A DNA stretch of 33,052 bases from Falseniella ignava CCUG 37419. GTDB taxonomy: Bacteria > Bacillota > Bacilli > Lactobacillales > Aerococcaceae. The position numbers and the translations under genes are program-made. Under the pieces are notes generated by a model, which made no database searches, was not told where the DNA came from, and saw nothing but the letters and a program-made list of their open reading frames with translations. Where the stretch lies: the NCBI RefSeq assembly GCF_000301055.1, contig NZ_JH932300.1, positions 270,876 to 303,927 on the forward strand, written 5' to 3'. Positions 22,135 to 31,750 of the stretch are shown here, in pieces; the stretch's first letter is position 1, and the number at the start of each line of letters is the position of its first letter.

Positions 22135-22911
22135 ATGTCTACATTAGAAATTATTGATTTACATGTTGAAGTTGAAGGCAAAGCAATTTTAAAAGGCGTT
22201 AATTTAAAGATGTCTAGCGGAGAAATTCATGCCATTATGGGACCGAACGGAACTGGGAAGTCTACCTTGGCTCAAGCCATTATGGGGCATCCTGCTTATA
22301 AAGTTACGCAAGGCCAAGTCCTTTTAGACGGTCAAAATATTTTAGAACTAGAAGTGAACGAACGCGCTAAAGCAGGACTGTTTTTAGCGGTACAATACCC
22401 AAGTGAAATAACTGGCGTCACCAATGCGGAATTTATCCGCGCAGCGATCAATGCGCAGCGTGAAGAAGGCGACAGCATCGGTGTGATGGAATTTATTCAA
22501 AAATTAGATGAGAAGATGGCGCTGCTCGATATGAAGGAAGAAATGGCAGAACGCTACTTGAATGAAGGTTTCTCAGGCGGAGAGAAAAAGCGTAATGAGA
22601 TTTTGCAAATGCTAATGATTGAACCGAAATTTGCGATTTTAGATGAGATTGACTCAGGTCTTGATATTGATGCGTTGCGTCTAGTGGCCAATGGGATTCA
22701 TAGTATGGAACGCGATGACTTTGGCGCGTTAATTATTACGCACTACCAACGTTTATTGGATTATATCGAGCCAGACTTTGTCCATATTATGATGGACGGT
22801 CGAGTGGTTGTGACCGGTGACAAAGCGTTAGCCGTTCAATTGGAAGCCGACGGTTACCGTGGTTTAGCAGAAGAATTGAATCTCGATCTGTCCCAAGAGG
22901 AGGGGTTGTAA
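22135..22911 (+). CDS. sufC: SufC, Fe-S assembly ATPase
   Basis: 258 aa from ATG 22135. Walker A is GPNGTGKST (36-44), the ABC signature is FSGGEKKRNEIL and Walker B is FAILDEIDSGLDIDAL, all characteristic of SufC. It powers the SufBCD scaffold that assembles Fe-S clusters in the cytoplasm. An earlier ATG at 22129 is in frame but sits 1 nt from the GAAGGAG ribosome site, so 22135 is preferred. Only 1 nt separates its stop from sufD. Confidence 0.97.
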   Translation: MSTLEIIDLHVEVEGKAILKGVNLKMSSGEIHAIMGPNGTGKSTLAQAIMGHPAYKVTQGQVLLDGQNILELEVNERAKAGLFLAVQYPSEITGVTNAEFIRAAINAQREEGDSIGVMEFIQKLDEKMALLDMKEEMAERYLNEGFSGGEKKRNEILQMLMIEPKFAILDEIDSGLDIDALRLVANGIHSMERDDFGALIITHYQRLLDYIEPDFVHIMMDGRVVVTGDKALAVQLEADGYRGLAEELNLDLSQEEGL

Positions 22912-22912
22912 G

Positions 22913-24202
22913 ATGTTAGCATCATTTCAACAAGCCTGTCAAATTGCCCAAGTCGCAAGCCAAGCGAACGAGCCGCAATGGTTGCTCGACCGCCGTCAAG
23001 AATCGGCAGATTTATATGAAAGCTTACCTTATCCCAAAGTCGAACGGGGTAAAATTTCTCGGACGTTCGACTTAACATCAGGCTATGAACGCGGAGAGCA
23101 TGAAGTGCCGGCGAATCTATTAGACCAAGTTAAATCTACTTCAGAAGAAGTGGCAGCAAACATCACCTTATTCCATAATCAATTGATCCATCGCGAACTC
23201 GCTCCGGAACTGGCTGAAGCGGGTGTTCTGCTTCTAACGCTCGAAGAAGCGATGCAACAACCTAAATTAATCGAACAATGGCTGATGACGCAAGCCTTGC
23301 CGTACCAACATGATAAATATGCTGCTTTGCATCAAGCGTTAATGAGCAGTGGCGTCGTTGTTTATTTACCAAAAGGCGTGCAAATTGAACGGGCGGTACA
23401 AGTTCACTTAATCCAAGATGCCCGAACGCCGTCGTCTTATCACCCACACATTTTAATCGTGGCGGAAGAACAAAGTGCGATGCAATATATGGAACGTTTA
23501 TCAAGCGTTGGCGAAGCACCAAGTAATGCGACTATTGTAACAGAAATCATTACGCAACCAGCGAGCCGTATTCAATATGCAGCGATTGACTCGATGGGCG
23601 AATCCATCACGACTTACTTGCGTCGTAACGCCTACCAATTGCGCGATAGCCAAATTGATTGGGCGGTCGGTGCTTTAAATAATGGAACGACGATTTCAGA
23701 TTATAATGTTGACTTACACGGTGAAGCAAGCCAATCCGAAGTCAAAATTGTCTCAATTACTCACGGTGAACAAAAGCATGTCATTGATACGAAAGTAACG
23801 AATTATGCCAACCATAGTGACGGGGAAATTTTCCAACATGGAGTCGTATTGGACCAATCAACCTTAACGATGAACGGAATTGGTCATATTATTAAGGGAT
23901 CCAAAGATGCGAACTCCCAACAAGAATCTCGTATTTTGATGTTATCGGATGAATCGCGTGGCGATGCGAACCCAATCTTATTGATTGATGAATTTGAAGT
24001 CCAAGCAGGACACGCTGCTTCGGTAGGTCAGCTAGATCCTGTCCAACTGTTTTACTTAATGAGTCGCGGACTTACACGTAAACAAGCTGAACGATTAGTG
24101 ATCCGTGGCTTCTTAGGTCAAGTTATCCAAGCAATTCCGCTAGCGGAAGACCGTGAAGCTTTAATCGAATCGATCGAACAGAAGTTGGCGACGTTAGCAT
24201 GA
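22913..24202 (+). CDS. sufD: SufD, Fe-S scaffold subunit
   Basis: 429 aa. The beta-helix core typical of SufB/SufD is seen in the stretches HILIVAEEQSAMQYME, VDLHGEASQSEVKIVS and GIGHIIKGSKDANSQQESRILMLSD. The C-terminal helical part contains EVQAGHAASVGQLDPVQLFYLMSRGL with the conserved His. It pairs with SufB and SufC as the cluster-building scaffold. GAGGAGGGG at the end of sufC provides the ribosome site. Its stop TGA overlaps the sufS start (ATGA), a sign of translational coupling; TGA is thus a normal stop in this genome. Confidence 0.97.
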   Translation: MLASFQQACQIAQVASQANEPQWLLDRRQESADLYESLPYPKVERGKISRTFDLTSGYERGEHEVPANLLDQVKSTSEEVAANITLFHNQLIHRELAPELAEAGVLLLTLEEAMQQPKLIEQWLMTQALPYQHDKYAALHQALMSSGVVVYLPKGVQIERAVQVHLIQDARTPSSYHPHILIVAEEQSAMQYMERLSSVGEAPSNATIVTEIITQPASRIQYAAIDSMGESITTYLRRNAYQLRDSQIDWAVGALNNGTTISDYNVDLHGEASQSEVKIVSITHGEQKHVIDTKVTNYANHSDGEIFQHGVVLDQSTLTMNGIGHIIKGSKDANSQQESRILMLSDESRGDANPILLIDEFEVQAGHAASVGQLDPVQLFYLMSRGLTRKQAERLVIRGFLGQVIQAIPLAEDREALIESIEQKLATLA

Positions 24203-25437
24203 TGAATAGTTTAAAGATTCGCCAAGATTTCCCGATTTTAGCGACGAAAGTAAATGATGAGCCGTTGATTTATTTGGATAATGCGGCGACAACCCAAAAA
24301 CCGCAGCAAGTGATTGATGTGATTGAGCATTACTATGAGACGATGAATGCCAATGTCTACCGCAGTCCCCATACGTTGTCTTATATGGCAACAGAAGCTT
24401 ACGAAGGGGTACGTCAACGCGCGGCTGACTATCTAGGTGCTCAATCCGTCGAAGAGATTGTTTTTACGAAAGGGACGACTCACAGTCTGAATTTGGTCGC
24501 CCAAGGCTATGCCCAATCCATACTGCAACCAGGTGACCAAATTGGTCTAACTATTACCGAACACCATGCGAACTTAGTGCCTTGGCAACAAGTTGCGAAG
24601 CGAACTGGCGCCGAGCTGGTCTTCTTGCCAGTGGATCCAGTGACTGGGCAAATTGAACTTGAACAAGCAATGGAACGAATTACCGATAAAATGCGAATTT
24701 TAACTGTGAGTCATGTTTCAAATGTCTTGGGTGTCACGCAGCCAATCCAACAGTTAGCGGAGCGAATTCACCAGGTCGGTGGCGTCATCGTCGTTGATGG
24801 CGCACAAGCAGCTGCCTACCATCCGCTCGATGTAACGGAACTCGATGTCGACTTTTATGCGTTGAGCGGACATAAGATGTGTGGTCCAACTGGCATTGGG
24901 ATTCTTTATGGTAAAAAATCATTACTACATCAAACGCAACCGATTGAATTCGGTGGTGAGATGATCAACCAAGTAGGACTATATGAAGCGAACTGGAAGC
25001 CAGCCCCTTATTGTTTTGAGGCGGGGACGCCAAATATTGCAGGAGTGATCGGACTTGGCGCCGCCATGGACTATCTTGATTCGATGGGACGCCCGCAAAT
25101 TTACCAACATGTTCAATCCTTAACGGATTGGACGATTCAAGCGCTAAGCAAGATTGAAGGTGTTACAATCTACGGACCTCACACACCAGGAGAGCATGCT
25201 GGCGTGATTAGTTTTAACATCGATCAGATTCACCCACATGATGTTGCGACAGCGATGGATCAACTCGGCATCGCAATTCGTGCCGGACATCACTGTTGTC
25301 AGCCATTGATGCGACACTTGGAAGTCCCAGCCACAGCACGTGCTAGCTTTTTTGCCTATAATACGCAATCAGAGGCTGAGCAATTCGTGAAAGCAGTGCA
25401 ATTAACGAAGGAGTACTTTAACCATGAGCTTAAATAA
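24199..25437 (+). CDS. sufS: SufS, cysteine desulfurase
   Basis: 412 aa, a class V aminotransferase fold. The PLP lysine is K226 in LSGHKMCGP and the persulfide cysteine is C366 in RAGHHCCQPLM, the SufS signature. It takes sulfur from L-cysteine and passes it to SufU. ATG 24199 overlaps the sufD stop by 4 nt; ATG 24202 is an equally good start. The 3' end overlaps sufU by 14 nt, so sufD, sufS and sufU are translationally coupled. Confidence 0.97.
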   Translation: MMNSLKIRQDFPILATKVNDEPLIYLDNAATTQKPQQVIDVIEHYYETMNANVYRSPHTLSYMATEAYEGVRQRAADYLGAQSVEEIVFTKGTTHSLNLVAQGYAQSILQPGDQIGLTITEHHANLVPWQQVAKRTGAELVFLPVDPVTGQIELEQAMERITDKMRILTVSHVSNVLGVTQPIQQLAERIHQVGGVIVVDGAQAAAYHPLDVTELDVDFYALSGHKMCGPTGIGILYGKKSLLHQTQPIEFGGEMINQVGLYEANWKPAPYCFEAGTPNIAGVIGLGAAMDYLDSMGRPQIYQHVQSLTDWTIQALSKIEGVTIYGPHTPGEHAGVISFNIDQIHPHDVATAMDQLGIAIRAGHHCCQPLMRHLEVPATARASFFAYNTQSEAEQFVKAVQLTKEYFNHELK

Positions 25438-25873
25438 ACTCAATCGGATGGACCAACTGTATAAAGCAGTGATTGTTGAACGATCAACACATCCCAAACA
25501 CCGAGGACAACTCGCTGAAGCGACGCATGAATTTACCTTGTTGAACCCAAGTTGTGGGGATACCGTCTATGTTCAAATTCAAGTGGTAGACCAACGGGTT
25601 GAAGCAGTCTGCTTCAATGGAGAAGGATGTGCCATCTCAATGGCGTCAGCCGATATTATGGCAGAGGTTCTGCAAGGCAAGACGTTGGAAGAAGCAGAAC
25701 AATTGATTGAAGACTTTAATGCGCTCGTGCAAGGTCAGCCTGTTGCGCACCTTAACCAACTCGGTGAAGCGCAAGCGATTGAAGGCGTCCGACAATTTCC
25801 AGCCCGAATTCGCTGTGCCCAGCTTGCCTGGAAGGCTTTCCAACAAGCGGTGGATGAAGATGAAGTTGAATAA
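25424..25873 (+). CDS. sufU: SufU, sulfur-transfer protein
   Basis: 149 aa. The zinc and persulfide ligands of SufU are present: Cys44 and Asp46 (NPSCGDTV), Cys69 (GEGCAISMASADIM) and Cys131 (RIRCAQLAW). The 18-20 residue insert relative to IscU is also present. SufU receives persulfide sulfur from SufS and hands it to SufBCD. The start ATG overlaps the end of sufS, whose AAGGAG supplies the ribosome site. Confidence 0.96.
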   Translation: MSLNKLNRMDQLYKAVIVERSTHPKHRGQLAEATHEFTLLNPSCGDTVYVQIQVVDQRVEAVCFNGEGCAISMASADIMAEVLQGKTLEEAEQLIEDFNALVQGQPVAHLNQLGEAQAIEGVRQFPARIRCAQLAWKAFQQAVDEDEVE

Positions 25874-25933
25874 TCAGCGACCTTAGCATATAAAACATTT
25901 ATTAAACTTTAGAACAACGAAAGGAGTTAGTCG

Positions 25934-27352
25934 ATGACAACACCAGAACGTGAACACGAAGTCCCGCAGAAGGGACAATACGAGTACGGCTTCTACGATG
26001 AGAATATCCAAGCTGTCTATGATACTGGGACTGGATTAACTGAAGAAATCGTCCGTGAGATCTCAGCGGCTAAGAACGAACCGCAGTGGATGCTCGATAT
26101 TCGACTCGAAGCGTATCATCACTTTATCCAACGGCCAATGCCACGTTGGGGCAAAGATGATTTGACCGCACTCGATATTAATGACTACAAATATTACCGC
26201 AAAGTGACCGATGGACCGGTCCGGACTTGGGATGATGTTCCTGATAAGATTAAGGAAACATTCGAGCGACTCGGCGTACCGGAAGCAGAGCGAGCTTATT
26301 TAGCTGGAACGGTCGTACAATATGAGTCGGAAGCCGTCTACCAAGGGATGAAAGAAGAATACGAGAAGCTAGGGGTTGTTTTTACCGATACCGATACGGC
26401 GGTTCAAAAATATCCTGAGCTCGTTAAAGAATATTTCGGCACGTTAGTCCCATATGACGACAATAAATTTGCCGCCTTAAATACGGCAGTTTGGTCGGGG
26501 GGAAGCTTTATCTACGTCCCGAAAAATGTCAAAATTGATATTCCACTGCAACTATATCTACGCATCAACGAAGAAACTATCGGACAATTCGAGCGGACCT
26601 TAATTATTATTGATGAAGGTGCCGATATCAATTACGTGGAAGGCTGTACAGCGCCAATGTATTCACGCAGTGCGCTTCACGCCGCTGTCGTTGAAGTCTT
26701 TGTTAAAAAAGATGCGAAGTTCCGTTATACAACCATCCAGAATTGGTCCGATAATGTCTACAACTTAGTAACCAAGCGAGCGACCGCTGGTGCGGGAGCG
26801 CAAGTTGAATGGGTAGATGGCAACTTAGGCGCCAAAACGACGATGAAATATCCAAGTATTAATTTGGACGGTGAAGGTGCCGTAGGGAATGTGATTAGCG
26901 TTGCGATGGCCAATGAAGGGCAAATCCAAGATACGGGAACCAAGATTTTCCACAATGCACCGAATACGCGCAGCTCGATTATTTCAAAATCAATCGCGAA
27001 AGGCGGCGGCTCGGTGAACTATCTCGGCCAATTACGGGTTGATGCGAATGCACCGGGTTCGTTCTCTCACATTGAATGTGACACGATTATTTTAGATGAG
27101 GAATCGAGCTCAGATACGATTCCATTTAACGAGATTCATACTTCCAATGTGAGCTTGGAGCACGAAGCCAAAGTTTCACGAATTTCGGAAGAGCAGCTCT
27201 ATTACTTAATGTCACGCGGATTGGATGAAGCGAAAGCGACCGAGATGATTGTCCAAGGCTTTATCGAACCATTTTCACGCGAATTGCCGATGGAATACGC
27301 GGTGGAACTGAACCGTCTCATTGCCTATGAAATGGAAGGCAGTGTGGGGTAG
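25934..27352 (+). CDS. sufB: SufB, Fe-S scaffold subunit
   Basis: 472 aa. Typical SufB features are the N-terminal segment [30 protein letters not shown] with the conserved Cys, the beta-helix core with [15 protein letters not shown], and the end [14 protein letters not shown]. With SufC and SufD it forms the cluster-assembly platform. A 60-nt gap separates it from sufU, with GAAAGGAG before the ATG and no terminator, so it closes the operon SufT-C-D-S-U-B. No clear terminator is seen in the 120 bp after it. Confidence 0.97.
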   Translation: MTTPEREHEVPQKGQYEYGFYDENIQAVYDTGTGLTEEIVREISAAKNEPQWMLDIRLEAYHHFIQRPMPRWGKDDLTALDINDYKYYRKVTDGPVRTWDDVPDKIKETFERLGVPEAERAYLAGTVVQYESEAVYQGMKEEYEKLGVVFTDTDTAVQKYPELVKEYFGTLVPYDDNKFAALNTAVWSGGSFIYVPKNVKIDIPLQLYLRINEETIGQFERTLIIIDEGADINYVEGCTAPMYSRSALHAAVVEVFVKKDAKFRYTTIQNWSDNVYNLVTKRATAGAGAQVEWVDGNLGAKTTMKYPSINLDGEGAVGNVISVAMANEGQIQDTGTKIFHNAPNTRSSIISKSIAKGGGSVNYLGQLRVDANAPGSFSHIECDTIILDEESSSDTIPFNEIHTSNVSLEHEAKVSRISEEQLYYLMSRGLDEAKATEMIVQGFIEPFSRELPMEYAVELNRLIAYEMEGSVG

Positions 27353-27473
27353 AAGCTTTGTGAGCTGCTGATTTCACAGAAAATTCATGAATACAGATGG
27401 GTTCTTCTCGTTAAATGATGTATAATAAGGATAGCAACAAGTAATTTAATAGACTTTAAGGAGGAGGATTACG

Positions 27474-28745
27474 ATGCGTAAATCATTATTAAAGTTTGCA
27501 ACGATTTGTAGTTTATTTATCTTAGGTAGTACGAATGTTGTGCCAAGTATATTGTCATTTGGAGAAATAACCGTGGCACAAGCGCAAGATTTGAGCGCAA
27601 CAATTGAATTAGTGCGTCAACTTCGCGAGAAAGCATGGGATGAAAATTTACCATTTGATGGCGAACCGTTACAAGATTTATATACCGACCGTGATGCGTA
27701 TACGTCCGCTGTCTACTGGGAACCTGGCTTAGCAGAAGCAGCCCAAATTCGTGCGAAAGAACAAGCGAAAGCTTTTGGTCATACAAGACCTGATGGCACT
27801 AATTGGGACACTGTATTCAGCCAAGCACCTGGAATCAAAGGTGAAATTTTAGCGAAAGATTTAACATCGCTGAATGATGCGATTACAAAAGCATGGGGCG
27901 AAGATGAATTTCAAGCTTTAATAGATGCAAATGGTAATTTAACTGACGCAAACAGTCATTTATATCAACTGTTAAGTGGTCAGTTAAGCCACATTGGGTT
28001 TGCAGAGTTCAAGGATGAGCAAGGGGACACTTACTATGTAGGGATTCTAGCGGATGAGGATATTGCCTCAGGTACTGCTTTACCACTACCTGAAGAAAGT
28101 GAAAGTACAACGGTTGAAGAGACAGAGGAAGACTCAACGACGACAACAACCGTTGAAGTAACGGAAGAAAGTTCGTCAACCACAACAACTGAAGAACCAG
28201 AAACAAGCTCAAGCACAACAACGACGGTTGAGCCAGAAACAAGCTCAAGCACTACAATGACTACCACGGTTGAATCAACAACTGCTGCTCCTGTAACGAC
28301 AACAACAACTGTTGAACATACGACGGCAGCGCCCGTTCATAGCGTATCAATTTATCCAGTAGCTGCCGGTTCTCAAGTGGTATCAGGTATTACAACAGCA
28401 GATGCTAATGTTACAGTGACAATCAAAGGAAAAGCTCAATCTTATACGGCAAAAGCTGATAAACAAGGTGCCTATAGTGTCAAATTATCTGATGCATTAA
28501 AAGCTGGGGATATCGTTGAAGTCAGCTCAACAGTTAATGGGCAAACAGCGGTAGCCACAAAACATGTTGTTGCAGCCTCAAGCTCAACAACTCAAACAGC
28601 AACGACGACAACGGCTGAAACAACAACGAAAGAAGGCCTACCAAAAACAGGTGAAACCAATAACTGGATCATCATGTTAGCAGCGGCATTAGCTGTAATT
28701 GCTGGTATCTTCTTAATTGTTCCAGGTCGACGTAACAAAAAATAA
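27474..28745 (+). CDS. LPXTG-anchored CAP/SCP-domain surface protein
   Basis: 423 aa. A signal peptide (cleavage near VAQAQ, about 38) precedes a CAP/SCP-like domain (about 42-195, with YWEPGLAEAAQIRAKEQA, GHTRPDGTNWDTVF and HIGFAEF). A Thr/Ser/Glu-rich linker (about 200-288) contains two copies of PETSSSTT. A bacterial Ig-like domain (about 289-368) follows, then a second Thr-rich stretch. The sortase signal is LPKTG, a hydrophobic span and a GRRNKK tail. The protein is therefore covalently wall-bound. AAGGAGGAGG precedes the ATG and TATAAT at 27421-27426 is a likely -10. The role of bacterial CAP domains is poorly known; adhesion or peptidase-like functions are proposed. Confidence 0.9.
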   Translation: MRKSLLKFATICSLFILGSTNVVPSILSFGEITVAQAQDLSATIELVRQLREKAWDENLPFDGEPLQDLYTDRDAYTSAVYWEPGLAEAAQIRAKEQAKAFGHTRPDGTNWDTVFSQAPGIKGEILAKDLTSLNDAITKAWGEDEFQALIDANGNLTDANSHLYQLLSGQLSHIGFAEFKDEQGDTYYVGILADEDIASGTALPLPEESESTTVEETEEDSTTTTTVEVTEESSSTTTTEEPETSSSTTTTVEPETSSSTTMTTTVESTTAAPVTTTTTVEHTTAAPVHSVSIYPVAAGSQVVSGITTADANVTVTIKGKAQSYTAKADKQGAYSVKLSDALKAGDIVEVSSTVNGQTAVATKHVVAASSSTTQTATTTTAETTTKEGLPKTGETNNWIIMLAAALAVIAGIFLIVPGRRNKK

Positions 28746-28766
28746 TAATTGAAGTTAGATACAGTA

Positions 28767-28796
28767 AGCGCAAGGTTCACGCCTTGCGCTATTTTT
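28767..28796 (+). terminator. Rho-independent terminator
   Basis: AGCGCAAGG (28767-28775) pairs with CCTTGCGCT (28782-28790), followed by a T5 run. It ends the CAP-domain gene. Confidence 0.9.
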
Positions 28797-28818
28797 ATTT
28801 ATTAATGATAAATAGTGC

Positions 28819-29221
28819 GAATCATCTTGGATTTGGGAATCCAAGTAGGTTTGCTGCTTAAACCTATTTAGAATCGAAAATCCAGATAGGTTCGGTGCTT
28901 AAACCTATTTAGAATCGTAAATCCAGATAGGTTTGCTGCTTAAACCTATTTAGAATCGAAAATCCAGATAGGTTCGGTGCTTAAACCTATTTAGAATCGT
29001 AAATCCAGATAGGTTTGCTGCTTAAACCTATTTAGAATCGAAAATCCAGATAGGTTTGGTGCTTTAACCTATTTAGAATCGTAAATCCAGATAGGTTTGC
29101 TGCTTAAACCTATTTAGAATCGTAAATCCAGATAGGTTTGGTGCTTGAACCTATTTAGAATCGTAAATCCAGATAGGTTTGCCGTGTGAACCTATCTAGA
29201 ATCAAAGTTCCAGATAGGTTC
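28819..29221. repeat. 41-bp tandem palindromic repeat array, families A and A-prime
   Basis: Ten units in exact 41-bp register start at 28819, 28860, 28901, 28942, 28983, 29024, 29065, 29106, 29147 and 29188. The first is a family A unit like those at 1-246. The rest have the outer inverted repeat AACCTAT...ATAGGTT around AGAATCG(A/T)AAATCC. Units 28860 to about 29024 alternate in two variants (linkers TTCGGTG and TTTGCTG), so an 82-bp dimer was amplified. The last unit resembles the last unit of the array at 1-287. It occupies the whole space between a terminator and the next promoter. Confidence 0.92.
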
Positions 29222-29271
29222 ACTGTATCCAATCTCTCAGGAACACATTTTACATTGCCTGAAGTAGCAAA

Positions 29272-29299
29272 TTGAAAACGCATAATATTATGATATACT
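29272..29299 (+). promoter_or_regulatory. Promoter of the polymerase-glycosyltransferase gene
   Basis: TTGAAA (29272-29277), 16 nt, extended -10 TGA-TATACT (29294-29299). Transcription would start near 29306, which rules out the upstream in-frame TTG at 29272 as a start codon. Confidence 0.75.
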
Positions 29300-29331
29300 A
29301 TGCTCAGAAAATTCAATCAGGAGGTGACATA

Positions 29332-31545
29332 ATGGAATCATTGAAGCAACTTAATCTTTTAAAGTTACTACGTGAGCACCAAGACCTTTTATTTTTGGGG
29401 CCGCTAATTTGGTTTATTGCCTGGAACTTATTATTAATTACTACATTCCCTATTCCAGCTATCTTCGCTCCAATATCGAAAGTGCCGTTAATATTTGTTT
29501 TAATCAAAATTGCGCTTGACCTGTACAACAGTGAGTACACGCAAAAACAACTACTTTATATACTACCGTTGATTGTAGTTTCAATCTTGGTGGGCCTCAT
29601 TGGTGGGCAAAATTATATTTTGTATTATTTAATTTTGACGTTAGGTGCGCTTAATATTCCAATTGATCGAATGGTTCGAGTGACTATGAAGACGGTTGGG
29701 ATTATTTTCCTAATCACACTGTTATCGGCTGCAGTTGGTTTAATTGAAAATCGAATCTTTTATCGTGAAGATGGGTATACAGCACGCTTAGCCTTAGGAA
29801 TACAGTATCCGACCGATGCCGCATCGTTAATTTTCTACTTATATGGTATGTACTTAATGATTCGGCACCAACGACTTCAGCGTGTGGATACGCTTATCGG
29901 CTTTGTCCTCGCTTTCGTAACGTATCTACTGACTGGTACTCGATTAGATGCGATCTTACTCGTCGTATTAGCCTTGATTGCGGTCGCATCACGGAGACAG
30001 TGGGGTTATCGCTTGGGGACGTGGCTCGCTTGGTCTGTTCCTATAACGGCACTGATCTCACTCGCGCTCGCGTCCTATTATAGTGACACCGATAATTTAT
30101 GGCAGTTCGTTGACCATCTATTATCGGGTCGACTTCATTTAGTACAACAAGCTTTAGAAAGTTATCCACTGACATTCTTCGGACAAGTAATCGAGATGAA
30201 TGGGTTTGGCCAATTTGATCCATCGAAGCCTTATAACTTTATCGATAGCTCTTATTTACAGATGTTATTACACTTTGGAATCGCCTATACGTTACTCGCA
30301 TTGTATTATTTTAGTGATCTAATTCGTCGATTATTCCGTCAAGGGTTGACGACGTATGGGTTTGTCGCAGTGGTTTTTGCAATCCACGGTGTGATTGCGC
30401 ATCATTTGTTCAACCCAATCTATAATCCACTCTGGTTATGCTTCCTAGCCAGCTTAACCGTTCAAGAGAAGACCATTCCTTTAGCTATTGTCAGGCAACT
30501 ATCGCGTCGTGAGATGGGGCTCGGCCAAGTACTCGATGATTTTACCCAACATGCAAAACTCATGCTAGGCGAGCAGCGTGTTGTGACGTTGGATATTACA
30601 GATAATCGACAATTTATCAAAAATTGTTGGTGCATCATAAATATGCCAGCGCTAACGTATTACTTTACCCCGTCCGCAACCGTATGGGGCAACTTGAGAG
30701 ATCTAGTCTATCTCAAATTAATGCTCTACCGGGGCGCCAGTGTGGTTACCCATTTCCATACTCGCTACTACGGTCAATTGATGCAACAACATCGGTTACT
30801 ACGTTGGATGAATCGTCGTGTCTATCGCCACGTAAGCTTGATTATTTTACTCGGTCACAGTCAGCGACAAATGTTTGATGGCTTTAAGCTTCCAGTCGAG
30901 AAGTTCCGCACCATTCCGAATGGCGTTGCTCCTGAACTGTTCATTAGCGAGGGGGACTATGCACAAAAAACTGGCAAGCGTGCAATCTATTTTAGTAACT
31001 TTATCGAAGAGAAAGGTTATTTAACGGTGCTTGAGGCAGCCAGACAGCTCGCAGATAGTGGTTATCAATTTTTCTTTGCGGGGCAATTCTTTAATCCCGC
31101 CGTTAAAGCGCAATTCTTACGCTTAATTGAACCACTCGATCAGGTCTATTATGTTGAAGCGGTAAAGGGCCCAGATAAAACTTGGTTGTTGAAGCAGATG
31201 GATTACTTTGTCTTACCGACGACCTATCAGCATGAGACGTTACCAATCAGCCTATTAGAAGCGATGGCAAGTGGCTTGCAGCTCTTAGTAACTCGGGTCG
31301 GTGTCATTCCAGAATATGCCAATCCCAAAGTGACAACTTGGATTGAACCCGATGCGAAGCAAATTAGCTCAGTTCTTCGAGCAAAATTAACTGAGCCGAG
31401 ACCATCGTATTCAGAACTGAACTTAGCTAACTATCAAGCTGCCTTTAACCGCACCACTGTGAATCAGCAGATTTTAGATGCGGTGATGTTTGCCGTTAGA
31501 TCAGATAATTACCGTGAATTGCGCCAGTTAGGAACGTACTTTTAA
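29332..31545 (+). CDS. Fusion of a Wzy-like polysaccharide polymerase and a GT4-type glycosyltransferase
   Basis: 737 aa in one uninterrupted frame. Residues 1 to about 385 form 10-12 membrane spans with a large loop (about 255-320, containing HLLSGRLHLVQQALESYPLT, then FIDSSYLQMLLHFG). This is the pattern of O-antigen or capsule polymerase/ligase (Wzy/RfaL) proteins. Residues about 400-737 form a GT-B glycosyltransferase: VVTHFHTRYYGQLM, KFRTIPNGVAPELF, FSNFIEEKGYLTVLEAARQL and the donor-site E635-x7-E643 (HETLPISLLEAMASG) of family GT4. AGGAGGTG gives the start at ATG 29332. No other polysaccharide genes are present, which is odd for either activity. The protein probably works at the inner membrane on a surface glycan; the substrate is unknown. 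Confidence 0.82.
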   Translation: MESLKQLNLLKLLREHQDLLFLGPLIWFIAWNLLLITTFPIPAIFAPISKVPLIFVLIKIALDLYNSEYTQKQLLYILPLIVVSILVGLIGGQNYILYYLILTLGALNIPIDRMVRVTMKTVGIIFLITLLSAAVGLIENRIFYREDGYTARLALGIQYPTDAASLIFYLYGMYLMIRHQRLQRVDTLIGFVLAFVTYLLTGTRLDAILLVVLALIAVASRRQWGYRLGTWLAWSVPITALISLALASYYSDTDNLWQFVDHLLSGRLHLVQQALESYPLTFFGQVIEMNGFGQFDPSKPYNFIDSSYLQMLLHFGIAYTLLALYYFSDLIRRLFRQGLTTYGFVAVVFAIHGVIAHHLFNPIYNPLWLCFLASLTVQEKTIPLAIVRQLSRREMGLGQVLDDFTQHAKLMLGEQRVVTLDITDNRQFIKNCWCIINMPALTYYFTPSATVWGNLRDLVYLKLMLYRGASVVTHFHTRYYGQLMQQHRLLRWMNRRVYRHVSLIILLGHSQRQMFDGFKLPVEKFRTIPNGVAPELFISEGDYAQKTGKRAIYFSNFIEEKGYLTVLEAARQLADSGYQFFFAGQFFNPAVKAQFLRLIEPLDQVYYVEAVKGPDKTWLLKQMDYFVLPTTYQHETLPISLLEAMASGLQLLVTRVGVIPEYANPKVTTWIEPDAKQISSVLRAKLTEPRPSYSELNLANYQAAFNRTTVNQQILDAVMFAVRSDNYRELRQLGTYF

Positions 31546-31575
31546 ATAAATCTCTTCGAAATGACAGATTTATTT
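31544..31575 (+). terminator. Weak hairpin after the fusion gene
   Basis: AAATAAATCT (31544-31553) pairs with AGATTTATTT (31566-31575) around a 12-nt loop, overlapping the stop codon. It is AT-rich and has no proper T-run after the stem, so it is an uncertain terminator. Confidence 0.35.
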
Positions 31576-31656
31576 GGAATAAGTCATGGAAGTAAGGATT
31601 GTTTCGTTAATGTGACAAAAAAATTTAAAATGTAATATAAAAGTCTTAAGAAATCC

Positions 31657-31685
31657 TTTACTTTTTCTTAAGAATTGCGTATAGT
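31657..31685 (+). promoter_or_regulatory. Promoter of the repeat LPXTG surface protein gene
   Basis: TTTACT (31657-31662), 17 nt, TATAGT (31680-31685). It is flanked by a repeated TCTTAAGA palindrome (about 31644-31651 and 31666-31673), the second inside the spacer, which could be an operator pair. The leader to ATG 31751 is about 60 nt. Confidence 0.55.
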
Positions 31686-31750
31686 TATAAGTGAGGAAAG
31701 GGAAAACCCTATCCAAAATAAATTTAGAGTACCATATGGAGGTATTTATT

